A stretch of DNA of 64,000 nt. Origin: Microbacterium sp. 1S1 (GTDB lineage Bacteria > Actinomycetota > Actinomycetes > Actinomycetales > Microbacteriaceae). The notes beneath the pieces were generated by a model. The model had not been told where the DNA came from, did no database searches, and worked only from the letters and a program-made list of their open reading frames with translations. The translations under genes and the position numbers were made by a program. The DNA is taken from positions 2,046,001 through 2,110,000 of the forward strand of contig NZ_CP043430.1 in the NCBI RefSeq assembly GCF_008271365.1, read 5' to 3'. Below, one piece after another: positions 42,813 to 51,499 of this stretch (within the stretch, counting starts at the first letter, position 1; each line of letters begins with the position of its first letter).

Positions 42813-44096
42813 ATGGGTGCACTCTCTGACGCGAAGAAGGCCTACCGTCTCCTGCGGCGGGCGCTCGCGTCGCGCTCCGCCGTGCAGCGCGTCCGCCGTC
42901 GTCTGGCGGATCAGGAGCCCTACCCGGCGGATCACTTCCGCATCGCGGTCTACTTCGCCGACGGTGCCGTGAACATGTACCAGATGCGCCAGTGGTACCG
43001 CCCGCTCGCGGCGCTCGCGGAGCGCTGGCCCGTCGTGGTCCTGGCGCGGCAGGCGACCGGCGCCGAGAGGCTCCTGGAGGAGGACGCGCCGCCCGTCGCG
43101 TTCGTCCCGAAGGTACGCGACCTCGAGCGCTTCCTCGCCACCCAGGACATCCGCATCGTCCTGTATGTCAACCAGAACACCCGCAACTTCCAGATGTTCC
43201 GGTACGGCCGCCGCTGGCACGTGTTCATCAACCACGGCGAGTCCGACAAGATGTACATGACCACGAACCAGTACAAGGCGTACGACTACGCCTTCGTCGC
43301 CGGTCAGGCCGCCAGGGACCGCCTTTCCCGCACACTGTGGGACTACGACGTCGAGCGGCGGACCATCGAGATCGGCCGTCCCCAGGCGGACCACTACTCG
43401 GGCTCGCTGCCGTACAGTCCGGACGACCGTCTCGTCGTCCTGTACGCCCCGACCTGGGAGGGCGACCGTCCGAGCGCGCACTACGGGTCGATCGCATCGC
43501 ATGGGGAGCGCCTCGTCGGGCAGCTTCTGGCGACGGGACGGCACCGGGTCATCTACCGGCCGCACCCCCGCAGCGGCGTGGTCGACGAGGCCTACGGGGC
43601 GGCGCACCGGCGGATCATCGCCGCCATCGCCGCGGCCAACGCGGTCGACCCGGCGGCCCAGCACGTCTACGACGACGGGGCCGAGCTGGGCTGGCAGTTG
43701 GCCGCGGCCGACGTCGCGATCGTGGATATCTCGGCCATGGTGTACGACCGGCTCGCGGCGGGGAAACCGCTCATGATCACCCGCCCGGTCGACGAGCGGG
43801 CGGCCGTCGACACCACCGGCTACCTGTCGGATTGCGAGTGGCTGACCGCGGAGTCCGCGGGCGACATCGTCGCGGAGCTGGAGCGCGTCCGCGCCGACGA
43901 GGCTGCGGTCGCGCGCCTGCAGATGTGGGTCCGCCATTACTTCGGCGACACCACCCCCGGGGTGGCGACGCAGAAGTTCCATGCGGCTGTCGACGGGTTG
44001 ATGCAGGAGTGGGAGCGCTGGCGCGATCGTGAGATCGGTGCCGTCCGCGGCGACGAGGACGATGACGACGACGAGGCGGACGACGAGGACGCATGA
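42813..44096 (+). CDS. CDP-glycerol glycerophosphotransferase-like protein (3), diverged
   Basis: 427 residues of the same GT-B superfamily, but with altered signature segments. The WHGxPxK motif is replaced by INHGESDKMYMTTN (about residue 142-155), LYAPTWEGDRPS is kept (near 211), and DYSS is replaced by VDISAMVYDR (near 306). An acidic tail of Asp/Glu ends the protein. The donor or acceptor is likely different from TagF proper. The stop overlaps birA by ATGA. Confidence 0.82.
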   Translation: MGALSDAKKAYRLLRRALASRSAVQRVRRRLADQEPYPADHFRIAVYFADGAVNMYQMRQWYRPLAALAERWPVVVLARQATGAERLLEEDAPPVAFVPKVRDLERFLATQDIRIVLYVNQNTRNFQMFRYGRRWHVFINHGESDKMYMTTNQYKAYDYAFVAGQAARDRLSRTLWDYDVERRTIEIGRPQADHYSGSLPYSPDDRLVVLYAPTWEGDRPSAHYGSIASHGERLVGQLLATGRHRVIYRPHPRSGVVDEAYGAAHRRIIAAIAAANAVDPAAQHVYDDGAELGWQLAAADVAIVDISAMVYDRLAAGKPLMITRPVDERAAVDTTGYLSDCEWLTAESAGDIVAELERVRADEAAVARLQMWVRHYFGDTTPGVATQKFHAAVDGLMQEWERWRDREIGAVRGDEDDDDDEADDEDA

Positions 44097-44863
44097 GTCG
44101 TTCCTTCCCCCGCTCCCGTGCCCTCGCCCCGCGTGTCGAGGTGCTCGCCGCGACCGGATCCACGAACGCCGACCTGCGGGCGCACGCTACCGACCCCGCG
44201 GACTGGCCGCACCTGTCCGTGCTGCTCACCCGGGAACAGACCGCGGGACGCGGCCGGCTCGACCGTCGATGGGAGGCCCCCGCGGGCAGTGCGCTCGCGG
44301 TGTCGGTGCTCCTTCGCGATCTGCCCGCCGATTACGCCGCGCGCGGCTGGATCCCGCTGGCGGCCGGGGCCGCGATGGCGGAGGCGGTCGCCGCCCAGCT
44401 TCCCGGTCACGCCGTGGCGCTCAAGTGGCCGAATGACGTCCTCGTCGACGGTCGGAAGATCTGCGGAATCCTCGCCGAAGCGGGGCCGGATGCGGTCATC
44501 GTCGGGGCGGGGGTGAACACCGCCATGACGGCGGCGCAGCTCCCGGTGCCCACCGCCACGTCCTTCGCCGTGCACGGTGTCGCCGTCGACGAGGATGCGC
44601 TGCTCCACGACTACCTGATGGCGCTGGACCGTCACCTGGCCTCGCTCGTCGCGGCGGGTGACGCGGTCGGAAGTGGCCTGCGCGACGCGGTGACCGCGCG
44701 GTGTGCCACGGTCGGGCAGCCGGTCCGGGTCTCGCTCCCCGGCGGGGCGGTACTCGAGGGCGCGGCCGTCGGCATCGACGATGAGGGTCGCCTGGTCGTC
44801 GACGCGGGCGGCGTCGAGCACCCGGTCGCGGCGGGCGACGTCGTGCACGTGCGCCCGGCGTGA
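44093..44863 (+). CDS. birA: Biotin-[acetyl-CoA carboxylase] ligase
   Basis: 256 residues; group I biotin protein ligase without the N-terminal DNA-binding domain. It shows the biotinyl-AMP loop GRGRLDRRW (about 51-59) and LKWPNDVLVDGRKICGIL (about 109-126), then a C-terminal SH3-like domain with GGAVLEGAAVGID. It activates biotin with ATP and attaches it to biotin carboxyl carrier domains. Without a winged helix it cannot act as a biotin repressor. Co-translated with the upstream gene. Confidence 0.95.
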   Translation: MSRSFPRSRALAPRVEVLAATGSTNADLRAHATDPADWPHLSVLLTREQTAGRGRLDRRWEAPAGSALAVSVLLRDLPADYAARGWIPLAAGAAMAEAVAAQLPGHAVALKWPNDVLVDGRKICGILAEAGPDAVIVGAGVNTAMTAAQLPVPTATSFAVHGVAVDEDALLHDYLMALDRHLASLVAAGDAVGSGLRDAVTARCATVGQPVRVSLPGGAVLEGAAVGIDDEGRLVVDAGGVEHPVAAGDVVHVRPA

Positions 44864-44909
44864 CGCGGGGACACGCCGCCCCGCGGACGGCGTTGTCGGC
44901 GATCCCGGG

Positions 44910-44915
44910 CACAAT
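44910..44915 (+). promoter_or_regulatory. -10 element CACAAT, leaderless start of the PH-domain gene
   Basis: CACAAT lies 6 nt before GTG 44922. Confidence 0.5.
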
Positions 44916-44921
44916 GGGGGT

Positions 44922-45470
44922 GTGACCCAGCCCGTGACGCTCGGTGGACGACCGCTGATGCCGCCGCCCGGCACTCCCGCCGAGGAGCTGTTGATCGCGC
45001 GCTTCCGCGCTCATGCGCGCCGGCTGTTCTGGTCCGCGCTCGTCCTCATCGCCACGTTCGGGGCCACCGCCTACTTCTACGGCAATCTGCCGCCCGGCTT
45101 CGAGGACTGGATGCTGCTCGCCGCCGCGGGACTCGTCGTCCTCGTCGCGGTCGTCATCCCCTTCATCGTCTGGTACTCGCGCACGACGACCATCACCACG
45201 CGTCGAGTGATCGCGGCGCAGGGCCTCGGTTCGCGGCACCGCCGCGAGATGTCGCATGCCAGGGGTTACACCATCGCTGTCCGCCGCGGTCCTCTGCAGC
45301 GGATGTGGGGCTGTGGGAACATCACGCTCTCGAACGGGGTCGACGCGCCGCTCCGACTCGTCAACGTGCCGAATGTGACCCTGGTCCACGAGACGCTCGC
45401 CGACCAGGTCGAGGTGGGGCAGATCCTCGCCCACCGCGATGCGCAGGCGAGCGGAGACGACTTCGCCTGA
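44922..45470 (+). CDS. PH-domain (bPH2) membrane protein
   Basis: 182 residues from GTG 44922. Two hydrophobic helices (about 38-58 and 65-88) are followed by a bacterial PH-like domain starting SRTTTITTRRVIAAQG, the usual YdbS/bPH2 layout with the motif TTRRVI. Such proteins sit next to birA and purK in many actinobacteria, and their function is not known. The leaderless promoter fixes the start. Confidence 0.88.
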   Translation: MTQPVTLGGRPLMPPPGTPAEELLIARFRAHARRLFWSALVLIATFGATAYFYGNLPPGFEDWMLLAAAGLVVLVAVVIPFIVWYSRTTTITTRRVIAAQGLGSRHRREMSHARGYTIAVRRGPLQRMWGCGNITLSNGVDAPLRLVNVPNVTLVHETLADQVEVGQILAHRDAQASGDDFA

Positions 45471-45526
45471 GCCCGCCCCGGTGCCGGGACGACGTGGTCG
45501 CGTCGCCCGGACAGCCGCCGGTGCGG

Positions 45527-45532
45527 AAGAAT
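45527..45532 (+). promoter_or_regulatory. -10 element AAGAAT upstream of purK
   Basis: AAGAAT lies 24 nt before ATG 45557. The leader includes GGAGG (45546-45550) and a 13-codon mini-ORF (ATG 45537 to TGA 45578) that overlaps the purK start. Confidence 0.45.
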
Positions 45533-45556
45533 GGGGATGACGAATGGAGGCGGCAC

Positions 45557-46681
45557 ATGGCGCTGCGCGTGGGCGTGATCGGCGGAGGACAGCTGGCACG
45601 GATGATGATCGCTCCGGCGGTCGAGCTCGGGCTCGACCTGCGGGTTCTCGCCGAGGAGGAGGGGATGGCCGCGGGCCTCGCCGCCACCGCGGTCGGTGAC
45701 TACCGCGACATCGACACGGTGCGAGCGTTCGCGGACGGTGTCGATGTGATCACCTTCGATCACGAGCACGTTCCCCAGGACGTGCTCCGCGCTCTCGTCG
45801 CCGAGGGTGTCGCCGTCCACCCCGGGCCGGATGCTCTGCAGTTCGCCCAGGACAAGCTCGTGATGAGGGCCCGTCTCGCTGACCTCGGCGTGCCCCAGCC
45901 GGAATGGGCACCGGTCCGTACCGCAGCCGACCTGCAGGGCTTCCTCGACGCCCACGATGGTGCGGGCGTGGTGAAGACGCCGCGCGGCGGGTACGACGGC
46001 AAGGGCGTCCGCGTCGTGCGGGCGTCGTCGGAGGCGCAGGACTGGCTGGAGGCCCTCGGCGAGGACGATGCGCTGCTCGTCGAGGAGCTCGTGCCCTTCG
46101 TCCGTGAACTCGCGCAGCAGGTGGCGCGACGACCCGGGGGAGAGATGGTGTCCTACCCGGTCGTGGAGACCGTGCAGCGGGACGGCGTCTGCGCAGAGGT
46201 CATCGCCCCGGCGCCGGCGGCGACCGACCGTCTCATCGAGGTCGCCGAGGACATCGGTCGCCGCATCGCCGAAGGCCTCGGCGTCACGGGCATGCTCGCA
46301 GTCGAGCTCTTCGAGACCGTCGACGAGCGGATCCTCGTGAACGAACTCGCGATGCGCCCGCACAACAGCGGGCACTGGAGCCAGGACGGTGCGATCACCG
46401 GGCAGTTCGAGCAGCACCTCCGTGCCGTGGCGGACCTGCCGCTGGGCAGCACCGAGCCCCGCGCCGCGTGGTCCGTGATGGTGAACATCCTCGGCGGTCC
46501 CACCGAGGGCACCCTCGGGGAGCGGTTCGGTGCGGCGATGGCCGCTCACCCGAACGCGAAGATCCACACGTACGGCAAGGCGCCGCGTCCGGGCCGCAAG
46601 GTGGGCCACGTGAACGTCGCCGAGGATGACCTCGACGACGCGGTGTACGTGGCCAGGGCGGCCGCGGCGCACTTCGCCTGA
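45557..46681 (+). CDS. purK: 5-(carboxyamino)imidazole ribonucleotide synthase
   Basis: A 374-residue ATP-grasp enzyme that carboxylates AIR with bicarbonate and ATP in purine synthesis. It begins with the dinucleotide-like motif VIGGGQLARMM, has KTPRGGYDGKG near residue 136 (ATP-grasp lysine and Gly loop), and MAVELFE/NELAMRPHNSGHW near 250-275 for metal and substrate binding. GGAGG lies 6 nt before ATG 45557. purE follows 76 nt downstream with its own promoter. Confidence 0.96.
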   Translation: MALRVGVIGGGQLARMMIAPAVELGLDLRVLAEEEGMAAGLAATAVGDYRDIDTVRAFADGVDVITFDHEHVPQDVLRALVAEGVAVHPGPDALQFAQDKLVMRARLADLGVPQPEWAPVRTAADLQGFLDAHDGAGVVKTPRGGYDGKGVRVVRASSEAQDWLEALGEDDALLVEELVPFVRELAQQVARRPGGEMVSYPVVETVQRDGVCAEVIAPAPAATDRLIEVAEDIGRRIAEGLGVTGMLAVELFETVDERILVNELAMRPHNSGHWSQDGAITGQFEQHLRAVADLPLGSTEPRAAWSVMVNILGGPTEGTLGERFGAAMAAHPNAKIHTYGKAPRPGRKVGHVNVAEDDLDDAVYVARAAAAHFA

Positions 46682-46745
46682 GCCGAGGTGCGTCGGGAGA
46701 CGGAAAAGACGTGTGCCGCTCGGGTGTTCTCCCAGCGCGAGACCG

Positions 46746-46751
46746 TAGCCT
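46746..46751 (+). promoter_or_regulatory. -10 element TAGCCT, leaderless start of purE
   Basis: TAGCCT then GAACGG (6 nt) then GTG 46758. Confidence 0.65.
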
Positions 46752-46757
46752 GAACGG

Positions 46758-47273
46758 GTGACCGAGCCACTGCACTCCTCCGCCTCCCCGCTTGTCGGCG
46801 TCGTCATGGGATCCGACTCCGACTGGCGCGTCATGAGCGACGCGTCCCAGGCGCTCACCGACTTCGGTATCCCGCACGAGGTCGAGGTGGTTTCGGCCCA
46901 CCGCACGCCGGACAAGCTCATGTCCTACGCACGGGAGGCCCGGGCCCGCGGTCTGCGGGTCATCATCGCGGGCGCCGGCGGTGCCGCCCACCTTCCCGGT
47001 ATGCTCGCGTCGATGACGGCGCTGCCCGTGGTCGGCGTGCCCGTGCCCCTGGCGTACCTCGACGGCATGGACTCGCTGCTGTCCATCGTGCAGATGCCAG
47101 CGGGAATCCCGGTCGCCACCGTGTCGATCGGAGGCGCGCGAAACGCGGGGCTGCTCGCCGCGCGGATCCTCGGCGCCGCGGACGACGAGCTCGCCGATCG
47201 CGTGGAGGCCTACGCCGCCGAGCTCGAGGCGCAGGTCGCCGCCAAGAACGATCGGCTGAAGGACTCGCTGTGA
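46758..47273 (+). CDS. purE: N5-carboxyaminoimidazole ribonucleotide mutase
   Basis: 171 residues of class I PurE. It contains [12 protein letters not shown] (about 14-25), SAHRTPDKL (about 45) and [12 protein letters not shown] (about 77), the substrate-binding loops. It moves the carboxyl group on N5-CAIR to give CAIR. The stop overlaps the LCP gene start by GTGA, so purE and the LCP protein share a transcript. Confidence 0.96.
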   Translation: MTEPLHSSASPLVGVVMGSDSDWRVMSDASQALTDFGIPHEVEVVSAHRTPDKLMSYAREARARGLRVIIAGAGGAAHLPGMLASMTALPVVGVPVPLAYLDGMDSLLSIVQMPAGIPVATVSIGGARNAGLLAARILGAADDELADRVEAYAAELEAQVAAKNDRLKDSL

Positions 47274-48724
47274 CCCTTGCGCCCCCGCGCGCGACGCGAC
47301 GCCCGCTCATCGAGACGCGGCCGCTCCGTCATCCGGACTCCGGCGATCCCGGGCTGATGGCGAAGCGCGGGTGGTGGCTCGTCGGGCTCAACCTCCTGCT
47401 CCCCGGGTCCGCGCAGGTCCTCGCGGGCAACCGTCGCCTCGGTCGGTTCGGACTCGGAGTGACGCTGGCGACGTGGTTCCTGGCGATCGTCACCGTCGGC
47501 CTGGCGCTGTTCGCGCGTCCGTTCTTCCTCTGGATCACGATCGGCGGCGGCTTCGTGTCAGCCGCCGTGCTGACGCTCGTGCAGGTCCTGCTCGTCGGCG
47601 TGGTGGTGCTGTGGATCGCCCTCACCTTCGACACGCTCCGCCTCGTGCGGCTGGTCAAGGTCCCCGCTCCGTCGCGCTTCCTCCTTCCGGTGGTCGCTCT
47701 CGTGCTGCTCGGACTCGTCGGGGGCATCACGGGGTACGCGGCTACGGCGGTGGGATCGGTCAGGGGCAGCGTCGGCGCCATCTTCGGTCAGAGCGGTCCG
47801 AGCCTTCCACCCAGTGACGGCTACTACAACATCCTGCTGCTCGGCGCGGACAGCGGCGACGGGCGTGACTCGATGCGGTTCGACAGCATCTCGGTCGTGT
47901 CCGTCAACGCAGACACCGGCGCCGTCACCATCACGGGTATTCCCCGGGAGCTGCCGCATGCGCCCTTCAGCGACGGCAGCCCCATGCAGGAGCTCTATCC
48001 CGACGGCTTCGAGGGCCACGGATCGTCGACCTGCGGCTGGAACGGCTGGATGAACCACGTCCGCAACGCCGCTGAGGTGTGTCGAGAGGACAAGGGCACG
48101 GCCCTGTATCCGGACGCAGAGGCCGCGGGCTCGGCACCGGGCATCGAAGCCACGAAGGACGCCGCGGAGGGCGTGCTGGGCATCGAGATCCCGTACTACG
48201 TGTTCGTGGACATGCATGGCTTCGCCGACCTCGTGGATGCTCTCGGTGGAGTCGACATCACCGTGACGGAGCGCCTGCCGAAGGGCGGCCCGCCCGAGGG
48301 GTGGTCCGGGACCGACGTGAACGAGTGGGCCATCGGCTGGATCGAACCGGGGCAGCAGCACATGGACGGCGACACGGCGCAGTGGTACGCCCGCTCCCGG
48401 TACACCACCAGTGACTGGGACCGCATGAAGCGTCAGCGAGAGTTGCAGGAGGCGATCCTCGCCCAGTTCACGCCGCAGACCGTGCTCACCCGGTTCAACG
48501 AGGTGGCGGCCGCCGGCACCGCGCTCATCAGCACCGACCTCCCACAGGGCAAGCTCCCGGAGTTCTTCGACCTCATGCTCAAGGCCAAGGAGCAGCCGGT
48601 TCAGACCGTGGAACTCACCCCGGAGAACGGGGTCGACGAGTTCGACCCGAACTACGACTTCATCCACGAACTCATGCAGCAGAAGCTTCACCCGCCGACG
48701 GAGACCCCGACGCCTACTCCGTGA
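47270..48724 (+). CDS. LCP (LytR-CpsA-Psr) family cell-wall glycopolymer transferase
   Basis: 484 residues. Three to four N-terminal membrane helices (about 30-160) instead of the common single anchor, then an extracellular LCP domain: [28 protein letters not shown] with the conserved Asp/Arg residues for Mg-pyrophosphate binding, GIPRELPH, and GGVDITV and [17 protein letters not shown] downstream. LCP enzymes ligate lipid-linked teichoic acid-like polymers to peptidoglycan; this fits the TagF-like and export genes nearby. Translationally coupled to purE. Confidence 0.92.
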   Translation: MTLAPPRATRRPLIETRPLRHPDSGDPGLMAKRGWWLVGLNLLLPGSAQVLAGNRRLGRFGLGVTLATWFLAIVTVGLALFARPFFLWITIGGGFVSAAVLTLVQVLLVGVVVLWIALTFDTLRLVRLVKVPAPSRFLLPVVALVLLGLVGGITGYAATAVGSVRGSVGAIFGQSGPSLPPSDGYYNILLLGADSGDGRDSMRFDSISVVSVNADTGAVTITGIPRELPHAPFSDGSPMQELYPDGFEGHGSSTCGWNGWMNHVRNAAEVCREDKGTALYPDAEAAGSAPGIEATKDAAEGVLGIEIPYYVFVDMHGFADLVDALGGVDITVTERLPKGGPPEGWSGTDVNEWAIGWIEPGQQHMDGDTAQWYARSRYTTSDWDRMKRQRELQEAILAQFTPQTVLTRFNEVAAAGTALISTDLPQGKLPEFFDLMLKAKEQPVQTVELTPENGVDEFDPNYDFIHELMQQKLHPPTETPTPTP

Positions 48725-48744
48725 CCTGGTTCGGGTACGACGCA

Positions 48745-48782
48745 GCCCACGGGCGACGCTCCAGGGAACGTCGCCCGTGGGC
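48745..48782. terminator. Strong hairpin after the LCP gene
   Basis: A perfect 14-bp stem (GCCCACGGGCGACG / CGTCGCCCGTGGGC) with a 10-nt loop, 20 nt after the LCP stop. It lies between convergent genes, without a T-run, and may work in both directions. Confidence 0.6.
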
Positions 48783-48808
48783 CGTCCGGTGCGTGACCGG
48801 ATTCACCA

Positions 48809-48845
48809 GACGACGGTGATCGGAGGGGGAGGGATCACCGTCGTC
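48809..48845. terminator. Second hairpin between the LCP and LPXTG-like genes
   Basis: A perfect 13-bp stem (GACGACGGTGATC / GATCACCGTCGTC) with a purine-rich 11-nt loop. Probably insulates the two convergent genes together with the hairpin at 48745. Confidence 0.55.
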
Positions 48846-48907
48846 CAGCCGGCCACCGCACGAGGCGGCAGCCTGGCTCAGGCGCGCCGCGTCGCGGCGC
48901 GCGGGGG

Positions 48908-49471
48908 TCAGGCGCGCTTGCGGCGCGCGGCTCCGACGGCGACGAGGCTGCCACCGGCGACCAGGGCGACGGCTCCGCCTCCGGGGACCCAGGGCGAGAC
49001 CGAGCCACCGGTGAGGGCGAGCTCCGTGCCGCCCGTGAGGGGCAGCTCGGTACCCGCGGGAGCGACGGCCGGATCGTGGTCGCAACTCGATGCGGCGCCG
49101 TTCCCCTGCGAGACCGTCACCGTGGCGGTGTACGACCGCGACCCGTCGAAGGCGAGGGCGTAGGAGCCGGCCCCGTCGGAGGGCGGACGGAACGAGACCG
49201 TCAGGCTGCCGTCGGATGCGGCGGTGTTGCCCGAGATGGCGGCGTCACCGGCGTTCTGACCGGACACCGAGACTCCGACGGTCTCCGACGGCTCGAAATA
49301 CCCGGCGCCGAAGGCGACGGTCGAGACCTCACAGGTGTCGATGATCGCGTCGCCCACCTTCGCGCCCGGAGGCGACGGGTAGGAGTCGCCCGGCGCCGCA
49401 GAGGCGACGGTCGGCGCGGCCAGAATGAGCGCGCCAGCGGTAAGGCTGATGGCAGCCAGCTTCTTCAGCAT
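48908..49471 (-). CDS. Secreted sortase-substrate-like (LPXTG-type) protein
   Basis: 187 residues from ATG 49471, with GGGGAG upstream. Signal peptide MLKKLAAISLTAGALILAAP with cleavage after about ASA-AP (residue 28). A beta-rich extracellular segment (about 40-130) resembles an Ig-like fold. The C-terminus has LPLTGG, then a second near-copy LALTGG, a hydrophobic stretch and RRKRA, the sorting-signal layout. It would be cleaved and linked to the cell wall by a sortase not in this window. A longer frame up to 49600 lacks a ribosome-binding site. Confidence 0.85.
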   Translation of the reverse strand: MLKKLAAISLTAGALILAAPTVASAAPGDSYPSPPGAKVGDAIIDTCEVSTVAFGAGYFEPSETVGVSVSGQNAGDAAISGNTAASDGSLTVSFRPPSDGAGSYALAFDGSRSYTATVTVSQGNGAASSCDHDPAVAPAGTELPLTGGTELALTGGSVSPWVPGGGAVALVAGGSLVAVGAARRKRA

Positions 49472-49613
49472 GATTTCTCCCCAGAATTTCACGCGGAATC
49501 GCCCCGGACACACCCCTGCGTCCGATTGCGCGAAGCCCTCTGCCCCCACGGCAGGTTCACGGACTCCGGTTATTCCCCAGTGAGATGAACAGTACCCCAT
49601 CCGGCGGCGAATG

Positions 49614-51389
49614 TCACGAACTGCATCGAAGGGTGTCCCGCGTCAATTCCGGACCGACGATCAGCGGCGTGTGCTGCACCTCGGTGAGCCGGAACCCTGC
49701 GCCGTCGCCCTGGAACTCCACGGTGATGGTCGTGGACTCCCCGGGGGCGAGCACCACCTCGTGCTGCACGACGGAACGGTCACCGATGGTCGCCGTCTGG
49801 ACGCCCTCCTCGGCGCCGTCGCGGTCGATGTGCGAAGTCGTCGCCCCCTCCGGGCCGTACACGGCGATCAGGGTGCGGACGCTTCCGGCCGGCACCCCGT
49901 AGATGCCGTCGGCGGTCACGTAGGGCGGCAGCGACGTCGCGGCGTCGGCGGGGGCGGTGTTCGTCCAGGTGACGCGCACCTGCGTCGTGGGCCCGCCCTG
50001 GCACGTTCCCACCGCGGTCGCGATGGCTGCTCGGGTGTAGTAGTCCATCTTCCCGCCGGTGCCGTCGTTGAACAGCACGCCCACGACGGGCGCATCGGCC
50101 TCGTCGTTTGGGATCGCCCCGCCCAGAGTGCTGCGCGCCAGGAGCGACTCCTCATCCTCGTGTGCGCTCCAGATCCGGATGCGGCCCTCGCCTGCCGCAT
50201 CGGAGACGGCGCGGAGGAGGGCCCGTGGCTCCGCCTGGGAGAGCGCGGCACCGAACAGCCCGCCGGCGGCCTGAGCGAAGATCTCGTCCTGTGCTGCGGG
50301 GTCGGGCACCGACGCGTAGATCTCGGACAGCAGGATGTCCGTGACGGTGTCGGCCGTCGCGGTGAAGGGCCCGAAGGACAGGTCCCCGGTGGCGCGCATG
50401 AGATGCGCGGCCACCACCGCATCCACAGCGATGACGCCGTCCACCCGACCGCCGAAGCGTCCTTCCCAGCGGGTCGCGATGGTCTTCCCGGCCTCCCGGA
50501 AGTCCGGGATGCTCGTGATGTTCTGGAGGTATCGTCCGGGGCGGTCCTCGAAGAGGGCAACGGTGCTGTCGCTGAGCGGGAGGGGCGCATCCAACGGCGG
50601 GAAGTCGCGCGTCGACGCCTGCCGCTGGAGGGTGATCCTGCCGTTCTCCGCATGCAGGAGCGCGATCGATCCGATGATGCCGCCGGACGAGCGCAACTCG
50701 GCGTTGTTCTGCATCGCGAGAACATAGGAGCGCGGGCCTTCGCCGCCGAGCATGCTCGGGAGGAGGACCGACGCCCCGTGCAGCGCGCCCACGGCGGTCG
50801 CCGCCTGGGTGACGGAGCCGCGCAGCTCCCGGACGGCGTCGGCGAGAGGAGGGAGGGTGGCGTCGGCGTCGATGCGTCGCGCCCGGTCCTCGGCGGATGC
50901 CAGCGCCGCGCTCGCCGTTCCGAGCGGCTGCTCGACGGCAGCGAAAGGGGCGAGGTCGATCGCCCCGCCGGAGAAGCCGAGACTCGCGAGATCCACCTCG
51001 TCTGCGACGGCCAGCAGCGGATCGAGCGCGTCTGCGGAGATATCGTCGGCGATCACCGCCACCTCGCTCACCGCGCGGAAGTTCGGGCCGATCCAGGGCA
51101 GGACGGCGAAGGCCTGCCACACCGGATCTCCGGTCAGCGACCGGGCCGACTCCGCGTTGCGGGAGATGCGGTCGGCGATCGGGGCTGCCCCGTCCAGGTC
51201 GCCGTCGGCGATGGACTGCTTGAGCTGGCTGGTCGCCTTCGCGATCTGCTGGAGATTGTCCACCGCTCCGATCCCGCGGACGGTCACCCACCCGAGAGCG
51301 AGGACGAGCAGCGTGACGAGGAGGCCGATGGTCCACCCGATCCATCGGCGGCGGACGGGGAGTCGACCATCGCTCACCCTGGCATTCAA
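49614..51389 (-). CDS. DUF4012 membrane-anchored protein
   Basis: 591 residues. One N-terminal membrane helix (about 16-38) and a large extracytoplasmic region. The C-terminal half has SYVLAMQNNAELRSSGGIIGS and FGGRVDGVIAVD, the DUF4012 hallmarks found beside polysaccharide loci in actinobacteria. The helical segment at about 45-190 may form a coiled coil. The activity is unknown. The start is uncertain: TTG 51389 is the longest, and GTG 51377 is an alternative. It is divergent from a GT4 gene. Confidence 0.85.
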   Translation of the reverse strand: MNARVSDGRLPVRRRWIGWTIGLLVTLLVLALGWVTVRGIGAVDNLQQIAKATSQLKQSIADGDLDGAAPIADRISRNAESARSLTGDPVWQAFAVLPWIGPNFRAVSEVAVIADDISADALDPLLAVADEVDLASLGFSGGAIDLAPFAAVEQPLGTASAALASAEDRARRIDADATLPPLADAVRELRGSVTQAATAVGALHGASVLLPSMLGGEGPRSYVLAMQNNAELRSSGGIIGSIALLHAENGRITLQRQASTRDFPPLDAPLPLSDSTVALFEDRPGRYLQNITSIPDFREAGKTIATRWEGRFGGRVDGVIAVDAVVAAHLMRATGDLSFGPFTATADTVTDILLSEIYASVPDPAAQDEIFAQAAGGLFGAALSQAEPRALLRAVSDAAGEGRIRIWSAHEDEESLLARSTLGGAIPNDEADAPVVGVLFNDGTGGKMDYYTRAAIATAVGTCQGGPTTQVRVTWTNTAPADAATSLPPYVTADGIYGVPAGSVRTLIAVYGPEGATTSHIDRDGAEEGVQTATIGDRSVVQHEVVLAPGESTTITVEFQGDGAGFRLTEVQHTPLIVGPELTRDTLRCSS

Positions 51390-51487
51390 GCATGGAGCAG
51401 CCTTCCACCGTGGGCCCGATGCTGTGGGAACGCTGTATTCCGGTGCCGAGCGGCGGTGCGCTGCCGAGGTGGTCGGACTTCCGCGGT

Positions 51488-51493
51488 TAACCT
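51488..51493 (+). promoter_or_regulatory. -10 element TAACCT, leaderless start of the GT4 gene
   Basis: TAACCT then GAACGC (6 nt) then ATG 51500. Confidence 0.6.
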
Positions 51494-51499
51494 GAACGC

